Source of the DNA: Pseudonocardia abyssalis
GTDB lineage: Bacteria; Actinomycetota; Actinomycetes; Mycobacteriales; Pseudonocardiaceae
Length of the DNA stretch: 64,000 nucleotides
Direction of reading: 5' to 3'
NCBI RefSeq assembly: GCF_019263705.2
Contig: NZ_JADQDK010000001.1
Coordinates: 3,100,001-3,164,000, forward strand
Under the pieces are notes generated by a model that searched no databases, was not told where the DNA came from, and was given only the letters and a program-made list of their open reading frames with translations. This document shows positions 35,276 through 43,716 of this stretch, one piece after another. Positions within the stretch are counted from its first letter, which is position 1; the number at the start of each line of letters is the position of its first letter. The position numbers were made by a program, and so were the translations under genes.

Positions 35276-36700
35276 CTACCGGCCGGCGAGGGTCAGGACG
35301 GTGTGGGCGACGGCGTCGGCGTTCTGGTCGAGCACCTCGACGTCCACGTTGTCGTAGGTGTCGCACGCGGCGTGGTAGCAGGGGTCGTACGCCGTGCCGG
35401 CCTCCCCGCCGTACGCCGCGGCCTGTTCCGGCGTCGTGACGCCCTCCGCCCCGGTGAACAGCCCGCCCGCCGGGATCCCGGCCTCGATGAACGGGCCGTA
35501 GTCGGAGCGGCCGTCGAAGTCGGTGCCCTCGTACGCCAGCCCGCGCCCGTCGTAGAACGCCTCGAACACGTCCTCGATCTCCGCCGAGCCGTCCGGGCCG
35601 GCGGGGGCACCCTCGGCGTCGGAGTCGTCGCCGTCGTAGACGAAGCGGACGGCGTTGGGGGAGCCCACCATGTCGAAGTTGAGGTAGGCGTCGATCCGCT
35701 CGGCCTCGGGGGCGGACAGCGTCGCCACGTAGTCGGTCGCGCCGAGCAGGCCCAGCTCCTCGGACCCCCACCAGGCGAACCGCACCGTGCGCTCGGTCGA
35801 CGCCGACGCCATCCGCTGCGCGACGGCGAGGATCGCGGCGCTGCCGCTGCCGTTGTCGTTGATGCCGGGGCCCTCGGGCACCGAGTCGAGGTGGGCGCCG
35901 ACCATCAGCACGCGCTCCCCCGTGCCGCCGCGGGTCTCGGCGAGGACGTTGGTGGAGGAGCGGGTCTCGTTGACCGTGACGGTCGAGAGGGTGACGCGGG
36001 CGTCGGCCAGCTCGTCGGCGAGCGCGGAGGTCGCCCCGACGACCGGGATCCCCACCGGGCCGGTCAGCGTGCCCTGCAGGACCGCGGAGTTCTCCGGGGT
36101 GTCGCCGGAGTTCACGATCACCACGCCGCTCGCGCCCGCGTCGACCGCATTGGCCGCCTTGTCGCCGAACGGGCACGTGCCGCGGCGCAGCAGCGCGACG
36201 GAGCCTGCGGGGAAGTCGTCGAAGTCGTCGGCCTCGCACCCGCTGGTGGACGGCCCGGCCGGCGGGAGCGCCACGTCGACGGGCACCGCGGTGCCGGTGA
36301 CGTCGCCGCTGCCGGAGAACGTCATCGTCGCGAAGTCGGTGCCGGCGGCGTACCCGCGCCCGTTGCGCGCCAGCGACTCGCTCTCCACCTGGAAGAACGG
36401 GAACTCGAAGTCCTGCGTCGTGACCGTCAGCCCGGCCGCACGGGCCTGCTCGGCGACGTAGGCGACCGACGCGTCGTACCCCGGCGTCCCCGACGCGCGG
36501 TTGCCGCCGTTCGCGTCGGCGATGTCCTGCAGCGCCCGCTGGTGGGCCCGGACGTCGTCGACGGTGACGCACTCGACCAGCGCCGCGGCGTCGGCGGGCG
36601 AGGCGTCGTCGCAGCCCGGTGCGTAGGCCACGATCGCCACCACCGACGCGACGAGTCCGACGAGTGCGACGGCGACGATCAGCTTCGTGCGGGTCCCCAT
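35276..36700 (-). CDS. M28 family aminopeptidase with PA domain, secreted
   Basis: A 474-aa exopeptidase. The N-terminal signal anchor is about residues 6-26 (LIVAVALVGLVASVVAIVAY), followed by CDD. The PA domain lies at about 130-235 and the zinc-peptidase domain follows. Metal ligands appear in VGAHLDS, GINDNGSG, SEELG, NFDMVG and CYHAACDTYDN, so both zinc sites look complete. It resembles Streptomyces aminopeptidase S and mycobacterial LpqL-type enzymes. Exported, with probable membrane attachment or release by cleavage. Separated by 46 nt from the upstream VWA gene. Confidence 0.93.
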   Translation of the reverse strand: MGTRTKLIVAVALVGLVASVVAIVAYAPGCDDASPADAAALVECVTVDDVRAHQRALQDIADANGGNRASGTPGYDASVAYVAEQARAAGLTVTTQDFEFPFFQVESESLARNGRGYAAGTDFATMTFSGSGDVTGTAVPVDVALPPAGPSTSGCEADDFDDFPAGSVALLRRGTCPFGDKAANAVDAGASGVVIVNSGDTPENSAVLQGTLTGPVGIPVVGATSALADELADARVTLSTVTVNETRSSTNVLAETRGGTGERVLMVGAHLDSVPEGPGINDNGSGSAAILAVAQRMASASTERTVRFAWWGSEELGLLGATDYVATLSAPEAERIDAYLNFDMVGSPNAVRFVYDGDDSDAEGAPAGPDGSAEIEDVFEAFYDGRGLAYEGTDFDGRSDYGPFIEAGIPAGGLFTGAEGVTTPEQAAAYGGEAGTAYDPCYHAACDTYDNVDVEVLDQNADAVAHTVLTLAGR

Positions 36701-36746
36701 GCCGGGCGACCCTGCCGACCGCCGTCGGGCCCGTCAAATCCGGGAG

Positions 36747-38186
36747 TCAGATCGGGAGGAGGGCCTCCACCACGTCGGCGAGCTGGGCGGCCGTGCGGCA
36801 CTCGTGCATCGGGATGACGTCGGCGTAGCGCAGCGCGGCGGAGTCGCCGCTGCCCCACTGCCGACGGGGTTCGGGGTTGAGCCAGTGGGCGTGCCGGGCC
36901 GCGCCGACGATGCGGCGCAGCACCGTGAGGTTGGGGTCGCGGTAGTTCGTGCGGCCGTCGCCCAGGACCAGCAGCGACGTCTTCGACGTGATCGCCTCGC
37001 CCCAGTGCTCGACGAACCCGCCGAAGGAGCTGCCGTAGTCGCTGTGGCCGTCGAACGCGACGAGCTCGGCCTCGCGCAGCACCCGCTGCATGACGCCGGA
37101 CAGCTCGGCCCCGGGCTCGAACAGGTGGGTGACCTCGTCGGCGCGCTCGACGAACGCGAACACCCGCACCTTGGAGAACTGCTCGCGCAGCGCCTGGACC
37201 AGCAGCAGCGTGAAGTGGCTGAACCCGGCGACGGAGCCGGAGACGTCGCAGAGGATCACCAGCTCGGGGCGCCCGGGACGGCGCGTGCGGTAGGCCGGGC
37301 GCATCGGCACGCCGCCGGTGGACATCGAGCGGCGCAGCGTGCGGCGCATGTCGAGCGTGCCGCGCTTGGCCGCCTTGCGCCGGACGGCGAGCCGGCTCGC
37401 GAGGCGCCGGGCCAGCGGGTGCACGGTGCGGCGCAGGGCCGTGAGCTGCTCGGCGTGGGCGGAGAGGAACTCGACCTGCTCGGTCTGCTTGGGCACCGCG
37501 GTCTTCGCCACCTGCTCGCGCCCGCGCGTCTCGGCCGTCCGCCGCCGCACCTCGTCGGTGATCATCTTGCGGAACGCGGCGATCCGGTCGCGGATCTCGC
37601 GGCGCAGCACCTCGTCGGCGAAGGTGTTCTCCTCCGCGCCGCCCGTGCGGAGCTCGTCCATGATCCGGGCCAGCAGCGTCTCCGGGGAGAGCATCCGCAG
37701 CGCCTGGTACGCCGACCAGCTCGGCTGCCCGCCCGCCCCGCGGATCCCGTTGCCCTGGGCCCCGGAGTTGCCCAGCGCGTCGACGACGGCACGGGCGAGC
37801 TCCTCGAGCGCGTCGGTATCGCCGTCGCGCAGCAGGTCGGCGAGGATGTCGCGCAGGGCGTCGACGTCGACGGGGCCGTCCTCGGCGTCGTCGACCCGCG
37901 GTACCTCGACCTCGCCGGTGCCCGCGCCGAGAGCGGCCGGGAAGTACAGCTCGAAGAGGGTGTCGAACACCTGGCGCTGCCCGGAGCGGCGCAGCAGCGC
38001 GGCCGCGAGGCCCTCGCGCAGGTGCTCGCGGTACATGAGGTCGAGCGCGCCGAGGACACGCGCGGCGTCGACGGTCTCGCCGGGCCCGACGGCCACGCCG
38101 TGCCGGCGCAGGGCCCCCACGAAGTCGACCAGGTGGCCGGGCAGGCCGTGGTCGTGGGCGATGCGGGCGGTGTCCACGACCCCCAT
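36747..38186 (-). CDS. VWA domain-containing CoxE-like protein
   Basis: A 479-aa protein. A helical N-terminal region with long Arg/Ala segments is followed by a C-terminal von Willebrand A domain whose MIDAS is DVSGSVAG (D314, S316, S318). It belongs to the CoxE-like family that works with MoxR AAA+ ATPases to insert metals or remodel complexes. The GGAGG Shine-Dalgarno favours the second of two adjacent ATGs. Its usual partner, the MoxR gene, is at 43713-44588, separated by about 5.5 kb. It is divergent from the response-regulator gene. Confidence 0.88.
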   Translation of the reverse strand: MGVVDTARIAHDHGLPGHLVDFVGALRRHGVAVGPGETVDAARVLGALDLMYREHLREGLAAALLRRSGQRQVFDTLFELYFPAALGAGTGEVEVPRVDDAEDGPVDVDALRDILADLLRDGDTDALEELARAVVDALGNSGAQGNGIRGAGGQPSWSAYQALRMLSPETLLARIMDELRTGGAEENTFADEVLRREIRDRIAAFRKMITDEVRRRTAETRGREQVAKTAVPKQTEQVEFLSAHAEQLTALRRTVHPLARRLASRLAVRRKAAKRGTLDMRRTLRRSMSTGGVPMRPAYRTRRPGRPELVILCDVSGSVAGFSHFTLLLVQALREQFSKVRVFAFVERADEVTHLFEPGAELSGVMQRVLREAELVAFDGHSDYGSSFGGFVEHWGEAITSKTSLLVLGDGRTNYRDPNLTVLRRIVGAARHAHWLNPEPRRQWGSGDSAALRYADVIPMHECRTAAQLADVVEALLPI

Positions 38187-38243
38187 CATGCCTCCTCCAC
38201 AGGATCTCCACAGCGATCCCGGGACCCCTCCACAGTTCGTCAG

Positions 38244-38249
38244 TAGGTT
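38244..38249 (+). promoter_or_regulatory. -10 element for a leaderless two-component operon
   Basis: TAGGTT ends 7 nt before the ATG at 38257. It is identical to the hexamer and spacing before the dehydrogenase at 13104. Confidence 0.45.
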
Positions 38250-38256
38250 CCCTGCC

Positions 38257-38949
38257 ATGGCTCAGCGCAGGGTTCTGGTCGTCGACGACGAGCCGACGAT
38301 CGCCGCATCGGTGGCCGCGCGGCTGCGGTCCGAGGGGTACGCGGTCGAGGTGGCGCACGACGGGCCGTCGGCGATGGCCGCGGTGGCGGCCGTCGAGCCG
38401 GACCTCGTCGTCCTCGACGTCATGCTCCCCGGCTTCGACGGCCTGGAGGTCTGCCGCCGCATCCAGGCCCGCCCCCTCTCCCGGCGCAGCCCGATCCCGG
38501 TGCTGATGCTGACCGCGCGCGACGCGGAGACCGACCTGCTCGTCGGGCTCGCCGTCGGTGCCGACGACTACCTGACGAAACCGTTCTCCATCCGCGAGCT
38601 GGCCGCGCGGGTGCACGCGCTGCTGCGCCGCGTCGACCGGGCGCAGGAGCGCGCGGAGACCCGGATCGTGCTGGGCGAGCTGGAGATCGACACCGCCACC
38701 CGGCACGTCAGCCGGGCCGGGACCGCCGCGCACCTGACGCCGCTGGAGTTCGACCTGCTCGTCCATCTGGCCGGGCAGCCGCGCACCGTCGTGACGCGGG
38801 AGGCCCTGCTCGCGAAGGTGTGGGGCTGGTCGGACGGCGCGGGCGCCCGGACCGTCGACTCGCACGTGAAGGCGCTGCGCCGCAAGCTCGGCGCGGACCT
38901 GATCCGGACCGTGCACGGCGTCGGCTACGCGTGCGAGGTGCCGGCGTGA
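38257..38949 (+). CDS. Response regulator, OmpR/PhoB family
   Basis: A 230-aa protein. The receiver domain has acidic pair D10/D11, phospho-acceptor D54 (VVLDVMLPG), T86 and K108 (LTKPF). The C-terminal winged helix includes LTPLEFDLLVHLAGQPRTVVTRE and RTVDSHVKALRRKLG. It overlaps the sensor kinase by TGATG and so forms one operon with it. Target genes are unknown. The DUF4153 membrane protein gene downstream is the first candidate. Confidence 0.95.
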   Translation: MAQRRVLVVDDEPTIAASVAARLRSEGYAVEVAHDGPSAMAAVAAVEPDLVVLDVMLPGFDGLEVCRRIQARPLSRRSPIPVLMLTARDAETDLLVGLAVGADDYLTKPFSIRELAARVHALLRRVDRAQERAETRIVLGELEIDTATRHVSRAGTAAHLTPLEFDLLVHLAGQPRTVVTREALLAKVWGWSDGAGARTVDSHVKALRRKLGADLIRTVHGVGYACEVPA

Positions 38950-39935
38950 TGCGTCCGTTGGACCCGGTGCGGTCGATCAAGCTCAAGATCAGCATCCTGC
39001 TCCTGGCGTCCGGCGGGGTGGGCCTGGCGTACCTGTGGTTCGAGTTCCGCTGGCAGCCCCCGATCTCCACGACGCTGGTGACGATCGTGCTGGTGCTGCT
39101 CACCGCGCAGGTCCTCGGCAACGGGATGACGCGCCCGGTCCGCGAGATGATCGACGCGGCGCGCGCGATGGCGTCGGGCGACTACTCCCGGCGGGTGCGG
39201 GCGACGTCGCGCGACGAGGTCGGGGAGCTCGCTGCGGCGTTCAACCGGATGGCGACCGACCTGGAGGCCGCCGACCAGCAGCGCCGCGAGCTGATCGCGA
39301 ACGTCTCCCACGAGCTGCGTACGCCGATCGCGGCGCTGCAGGCGGTGCTGGAGAACGTCGTCGACGGGGTGGCGGAGCCCGCCACGCTCGACACCGCGCT
39401 CGCGCAGACGCAGCGGCTGGGCCGGTTGGTCACCGAACTGCTCGACCTGTCGCGGATCGACGCGGGCACCCACGTGCTGCAGCGCCAGGACGGGGACCTC
39501 GAACCGCTGCTCGCCGACGCGGTCGCGGAGGCCGGGGTCACCGCACGGATGGCCGGGCGCGGGATCGCGTTCCGGATCGACGTGCCCGAGGGCACGACGG
39601 TGCACGCCGACCCGGAGCGGCTGCACCAGGTACTGGTCAACCTGCTCGACAACGCCGCGCGGCACGGCCCGCCCGGTAGCGAGGTGCACGTCAGCGGACG
39701 GCGCGAGGGAGGGGACATCGTGATCGAGGTGCGCGACGAGGGACCGGGGATCGCCCCGGAGGACCGGGAGCGGGTGTTCGGGCGGTTCACCCGCGGCGAG
39801 CGGGCCGTGGGTGGTGGGACGGGGCTGGGGCTGGCGATCGCGCGGTGGGTCGTGGACCTGCACGGGGGCCGGATCGCGGTGGCCCCCTCGACACCCGGGT
39901 GCCGCATCCGCGTGACCCTGCCGGTGCCGGCATGA
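38949..39935 (+). CDS. Sensor histidine kinase
   Basis: A 328-aa membrane kinase. Two close hydrophobic segments (about 14-25 and 42-57) with almost no extracytoplasmic loop are followed by HAMP (RPVREMIDAARAMASGDYS), HisKA with the phospho-His in ANVSHELRTP, and HATPase_c with N-box LLDNAARHG, DEGPGI and GGTGLGLAI. The tiny sensor loop suggests it reads a membrane or intracellular signal. Overlaps both the regulator and the DUF4153 gene. Confidence 0.95.
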   Translation: MRPLDPVRSIKLKISILLLASGGVGLAYLWFEFRWQPPISTTLVTIVLVLLTAQVLGNGMTRPVREMIDAARAMASGDYSRRVRATSRDEVGELAAAFNRMATDLEAADQQRRELIANVSHELRTPIAALQAVLENVVDGVAEPATLDTALAQTQRLGRLVTELLDLSRIDAGTHVLQRQDGDLEPLLADAVAEAGVTARMAGRGIAFRIDVPEGTTVHADPERLHQVLVNLLDNAARHGPPGSEVHVSGRREGGDIVIEVRDEGPGIAPEDRERVFGRFTRGERAVGGGTGLGLAIARWVVDLHGGRIAVAPSTPGCRIRVTLPVPA

Positions 39936-41404
39936 GCACGCCCGTGGACCTGACGAAGGCGCCCGCCGCACCCCCGGAGCGCCTGCTCCCACCGACCCCT
40001 CCCCTGTTCCCGGCGCGCTGGACCGGTCCGACGGCGCCCGCGCCGCGGGCGGTGCTGGGGGCCGCGGTCGCCGGAGGGGCGGGGCTCGCGGTCGCGGTGC
40101 CCGAGGACGCGGCGGGGGTCGGCTGGGTCGTCGCCGCGCTGGTGCTGGCCGCGACGACGTGGGTGGTCCGCCGTCCGCCGCACCCCGTAGACGCGGCGTG
40201 GGGGCTGCTCGCCGTGGTGCTCGCCGGGGTGGCCGCCGTCCGCGACGCGGAGTGGCTGGTCACGATCTGCCTGCTGGCGGCGTGCGCGGCGGGGTCGCTC
40301 GCCGTCGGCGGGCGCTCCTTCCGCGGCGTCGTCACCGGGGCGCTCGTGCTGCCGGTGGCGGCGCTGCGGGGGGTGCGGTGGGCCGGCCGGGGCCTGTCCG
40401 TGGCGCGCGTGAACCTGCGGATGGCACTCTCGGCCGCGGTCGGGATCGGGCTGGTCGCGGTGTTCGGGGCGCTGCTGGCCTCGGCCGACGCCGCGTTCGC
40501 CGGTCTCGTCGACGGGCTCGTGCCGGCCTGGGACGTCGACGGCGTCGCGCGGGTGCTGTGGCTGTCCGGGCTCGGCGCGGTGGGCACGGTCGGCGCCTGC
40601 TTCCTGCTCGTCGCCCCGCCCGACCCGCCGCAGCCGCGCCTCGTGCCGCCGTCGCGGCTGCGGCCTGCGGAGTGGGCGCTGCCCGTCGGGCTGCTGGTGG
40701 GGCTGTTCGCGGTGTTCGTCGCGGTGCAGTTCGCCACGCTGTTCGGTTCCGACGCCCACGTGCTCGGCACGACCGGGCTCACCTACGCCGAGTACGCCCG
40801 CAGCGGGTTCTGGCAGCTGCTCGCGGTGACGGTGCTCGCGCTCGGCGTGATCGTCCTGGGTGCGCGCTGGGCGCCGCGGCGGGCGGGGCGGCGCGGGCTC
40901 CTCGGTGCGCTCGCCGTGCTGTCGCTGGTGATCGTGGCGTCGGCGCTGAGCCGGATGTGGCTCTACCAGGAGGCCTACGGGTTCACGGTGCTGCGGCTGC
41001 TGGTGCTGGCCTGCGAGCTGTGGCTGGGGCTGGGGTTCCTGCTGGTGCTGTCCACGGTGCTGGCGCGGCGGCCCCGACGGCCGCTGCGCGGGATGGTCGT
41101 CGCCGGGGCGGTCGCGCTGGTGGCGCTGGCCGTGCTCGACCCGGAGCGGTTCGTGGCCGGGCAGAACGTGGCGCGCTACGCCGCGACCGGCCAGATCGAC
41201 GCCTCCTACCTCTCGCAGCTCTCGGCCGACGCGGTGCCGGTGCTGGACGGGCTGCCCGAGCCCCTGCGGACCTGCGCGCTCGGCCCGATCGCGGCGCGCA
41301 CGGACTCCTCCGGCGACTGGCGGTCGGCGAACCTCGGCCGGGCACGGGCCGCGGACGTGCTGGCGGGGGTCACCCCGTCGCGGGGCTGCGGGTCGCAGTA
41401 CTGA
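39932..41404 (+). CDS. DUF4153/DUF4173 family membrane protein
   Basis: A 490-aa polytopic protein with about 11-12 transmembrane helices and a C-terminal extracytoplasmic segment (LDPERFVAGQNVARYAATGQ) typical of the DUF4153/DUF4173 group, whose function is unknown. It is coupled to the kinase gene by an ATGA overlap and may be the output or sensor accessory of this system. Its 3' end overlaps the convergent TetR gene by 35 nt. Confidence 0.82.
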   Translation: MSTPVDLTKAPAAPPERLLPPTPPLFPARWTGPTAPAPRAVLGAAVAGGAGLAVAVPEDAAGVGWVVAALVLAATTWVVRRPPHPVDAAWGLLAVVLAGVAAVRDAEWLVTICLLAACAAGSLAVGGRSFRGVVTGALVLPVAALRGVRWAGRGLSVARVNLRMALSAAVGIGLVAVFGALLASADAAFAGLVDGLVPAWDVDGVARVLWLSGLGAVGTVGACFLLVAPPDPPQPRLVPPSRLRPAEWALPVGLLVGLFAVFVAVQFATLFGSDAHVLGTTGLTYAEYARSGFWQLLAVTVLALGVIVLGARWAPRRAGRRGLLGALAVLSLVIVASALSRMWLYQEAYGFTVLRLLVLACELWLGLGFLLVLSTVLARRPRRPLRGMVVAGAVALVALAVLDPERFVAGQNVARYAATGQIDASYLSQLSADAVPVLDGLPEPLRTCALGPIAARTDSSGDWRSANLGRARAADVLAGVTPSRGCGSQY

Positions 41405-42020
41405 GCACGGCGTCGGCCATCGTCCGCCCCAGCCAGGCCTCGAACCGGTCCCAGCCCCAGCCCCGCCGGCGGACGAGCCGGTCGGCGACGTCGGGGGCGG
41501 TGAGGGCCCACAGCACGGCCGCGGCGTCCTCGACGTCGAGCCCGTCGCGCAGCCCGAACCGCTGCGCGAGGTGCCCGGCCACGGCCCGCGTGCCCGCGGC
41601 CCGCTCGTCCTCGACGGTGTCGGCGAGGGCTCGCAGGTCGGCGTCGCCCGCGGTCAGCAGCACCGTGAGGACCGGCTGGGTGCGCTCGCCGATCGCGCGG
41701 GCCGCCCCGGCGTAGAGCGCCAGGCACCCGCGGCCGTCCGCGGCGGCGAGCATCGCCCGCACCGCGGGGCGCTGCGCCATCGGCACCGGCTCGTCGTCGC
41801 CGGCGAGTGCCACGTCGTAGACGGCCTTGAGCAGGGCGGGCTTCCCGCCCACCGCGTTGTAGACGGTCTGGACGCTCACCCCCGCCGCCTGCGCGACCCC
41901 CGCCAGCGTGGTGCCCGCGTAGCCGTTGCCGGTGAACGCGGTGTGCGCGGCGTCGAGGATGCGACGACGGGCCTGCGCGGTCTGCTCGGCACGCAGGGCC
42001 GTGGAGTACCGACGGGCCAC
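41370..42020 (-). CDS. TetR family transcriptional regulator
   Basis: A 216-aa regulator. The HTH is RRRILDAAHTAFTGNGYAGT with TLAGVAQAAGVSVQTVYNAVGGK. The GTG start is preceded by AGGAG at good spacing. It is divergent from the frameshifted NTF2-like gene, and the shared region contains a two-step inverted repeat (42043-42075) that is the likely operator. Overlaps DUF4153 by 35 nt at its 3' end. Confidence 0.9.
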   Translation of the reverse strand: MARRYSTALRAEQTAQARRRILDAAHTAFTGNGYAGTTLAGVAQAAGVSVQTVYNAVGGKPALLKAVYDVALAGDDEPVPMAQRPAVRAMLAAADGRGCLALYAGAARAIGERTQPVLTVLLTAGDADLRALADTVEDERAAGTRAVAGHLAQRFGLRDGLDVEDAAAVLWALTAPDVADRLVRRRGWGWDRFEAWLGRTMADAVLSTATRSPATG

Positions 42021-42042
42021 GCGAACTCCTTGCCTCTTGCGT

Positions 42043-42075
42043 GGAACTGCGTTCAAATGAATTGAAGCAGGTTCC
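42043..42075. promoter_or_regulatory. 33-bp two-step inverted repeat, TetR operator candidate
   Basis: GGAAC-N4-TTCAA-N5-TTGAA-N4-GTTCC: two nested arm pairs symmetric about one centre, between the divergent TetR and NTF2-like genes. The AT-rich core is unusual in this DNA. Confidence 0.65.
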
Positions 42076-42096
42076 ATCGTCGAACGGGGAGCGACC

Positions 42097-42605
42097 GTGA
42101 CCGGTACCGACGCTGCCGTCCGCTCGATCCACCTGATGGCCCGCGGGTCGCTGGCGGAGTTCGCGGAGGTGGTGCACCCCGACGCCGTCAACCGCGAGGC
42201 CGTCGCCGAGCCGGCGGCCTGCCGCGGCCGGGGCCCGCGGCATTCCACGCGACCGCGGAGTGGATGCGCGGGATCTTCGACGACCTGACCTGGGAGGTCC
42301 ACGAGACGGCGGTCGACGGCGACCTGGTCGTCGTGCGCACGACGATGTCCGGCCGCCAGACCGGCACGTTCGTCGGCTACGGCGCCGACGGTCGCCCGGA
42401 GCAGGCGTTCCCGGCCACCGGGCGGTCCTTCGCGACCACCCAGACGCACTGGTTCCGCGTCGCGGACGGGAAGGTCGTGGAGCACTGGGCGAACCGCGAC
42501 GACCTGGGCACCTCGCGGCAGCTCGGGTGGACGCCGCCGTCGCCGGCCTACCTCGTGCGCATGGTGCTGGCGACGCGGCGGGCCCGCCGGACGGTGAGCC
42601 CTTGA
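42097..42605 (+). pseudogene. NTF2/SnoaL-like ester cyclase family gene, frameshifted
   Basis: The N-terminal part (IHLMARGSLAEFAEVVHPDA) is in one frame from GTG 42097. The remainder (AAFHATAEWMRGIFDDLTWEVH to the C-terminus at 42605) continues one frame over, with the break near 42232-42242 in a G/C run (GGGGCCCGCGG). Restoring one base gives a protein of about 169 aa like SnoaL/ester-cyclase family proteins. It is either a recent pseudogene or a sequencing error. Divergent from, and probably controlled by, the TetR gene. Confidence 0.75.
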
Positions 42606-42637
42606 GCTGAGTGTTCGACCGTGTAACACTTAGCCGC

Positions 42638-42976
42638 ATGGCACAGTGTTTGACGGAGCTCGACGGCGTGCTCGTCGCGCTCGCCGACCCGACGCGGCGC
42701 GAGGTCGTCCGACGCCTCGGCCGCGGCCCGACGAGCGTGGGCGACCTCGCCCGCGAGTTCCCGATGACCCTGCCCTCCTTCATGAAGCACGTGCGGGTGT
42801 TGGAGACGAACGGCCTGATCAGCACGTCCAAGCACGGCCGGGTGCGCACCTGCACGCTGCGCCCCGCCCGGCTCGCGCTGCTCGACGACTGGCTCGCCGA
42901 GCAGCGCCGCATCTGGGAGGGCCGCACCGACCGGCTCGAACAGCTCGTCACCGATCCCACGGAGGAACGACGATGA
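42638..42976 (+). CDS. ArsR family transcriptional regulator
   Basis: A 112-aa winged-helix regulator of the metal-independent ArsR subgroup paired with SRPBCC proteins. ALADPTRREVVRRLGRGPTS and FPMTLPSFMKHVRVLETNGL are diagnostic. Upstream, GTGTT (42611-42615) and AACAC (42625-42629) form an inverted repeat that may be the autoregulatory site. ATGA overlap with the SRPBCC gene. Confidence 0.92.
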   Translation: MAQCLTELDGVLVALADPTRREVVRRLGRGPTSVGDLAREFPMTLPSFMKHVRVLETNGLISTSKHGRVRTCTLRPARLALLDDWLAEQRRIWEGRTDRLEQLVTDPTEERR

Positions 42977-43458
42977 ACCCCGATCTCGACCTGGCCCTGC
43001 AGCGCGTCATCCGCGCCCCGCGCGACGCCGTGTGGAGCGCGTGGACCGATCCGTCGCGGCTGGAGCGGTGGTGGATCCCGGCCCCGACGGTGTGCCGCGT
43101 CGAGCGCCTGGAGGTCCGGCCCGGCGGCGCCTTCGTGACGCGGATGAGCGAGGACGGGGAGCGGTTCGACCCGCACATGGACGCGACCTTCCTCGTCGTC
43201 GACGACGGGGAGCGGATCGTGTTCACGAACGCGATCGACAGCGCCTGGCGACCCGCCGTCCCCGCCCCCGTCCCCATGACGGCGGAGATCACGCTGGCCG
43301 ACCATCCGGACGGCACCGACTACCGGATCCTCGTGCGGCACGGCGATCCGGCCGACCGGGCACGGCACGCCGAGCTGGGGTTCGCCGAGGGCTGGGGGTC
43401 GGTCACCGGGCAGCTCGCCGCGTTCGTGGAGCGGATGGCCGTCCGGCCGGGCCGCTAG
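42973..43458 (+). CDS. SRPBCC (AHSA1-like) family protein
   Basis: A 161-aa START/Bet v1-fold ligand-binding protein. Opening ALQRVIRAPRDAVWSAWTDPSRLERWW is the AHSA1 signature. It is always found coupled to this ArsR type. The pair overlaps by ATGA here. The ligand is unknown. It may bind a small hydrophobic molecule that signals to the regulator. Confidence 0.9.
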   Translation: MNPDLDLALQRVIRAPRDAVWSAWTDPSRLERWWIPAPTVCRVERLEVRPGGAFVTRMSEDGERFDPHMDATFLVVDDGERIVFTNAIDSAWRPAVPAPVPMTAEITLADHPDGTDYRILVRHGDPADRARHAELGFAEGWGSVTGQLAAFVERMAVRPGR

Positions 43459-43461
43459 CCT
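43456..43461 (+). promoter_or_regulatory. -10 element for a leaderless 82-aa protein gene
   Basis: TAGCCT, overlapping the SRPBCC stop, ends 6 nt before the GTG at 43468. Confidence 0.4.
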
Positions 43462-43467
43462 GGTGCC

Positions 43468-43716
43468 GTGTCCGAGGTCGTGGCAGGGTCCGACGTCGTC
43501 GCGGTCGTGCTCGCCCTGGTCGCCGTCGGCGGTCCCGTGGCCGGGCTGAGGCTGCTGGCGCGCCGGGTCCGCCGCCACGGTGCCGCGGGCGGTTACTCGC
43601 TCATGGGCCCGTTCGACGAGCTGTGGCACCCGGCTGCGGTCGCCGCGCGCCTGGAGGTCCAGGTCCAGGACGAGCGACAGGAGCCGCTGCCGTCCCCCGG
43701 TGACCGGCTCGTCTAG
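43468..43716 (+). CDS. Small hypothetical membrane protein (82 aa)
   Basis: One N-terminal transmembrane helix (about residues 8-30, VVAVVLALVAVGGPVAGLRLL), an Arg-rich stop-transfer segment and a soluble tail with MGPFDELWHPAA. I recall similar FDELWHP-containing small proteins in actinomycetes but cannot name a function. The GTG start is supported by the -10 hexamer. Its TAG stop overlaps the MoxR stop on the other strand within CTAG. Confidence 0.65.
   Translation: MSEVVAGSDVVAVVLALVAVGGPVAGLRLLARRVRRHGAAGGYSLMGPFDELWHPAAVAARLEVQVQDERQEPLPSPGDRLV

Noticed and set aside
35136-35357. A 73-codon plus-strand ORF between the AlkB-like and M28 genes
   Set aside because: It runs into the M28 coding region on the other strand and has no Shine-Dalgarno or motif. 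Its start overlaps the edge of the LexA box region.
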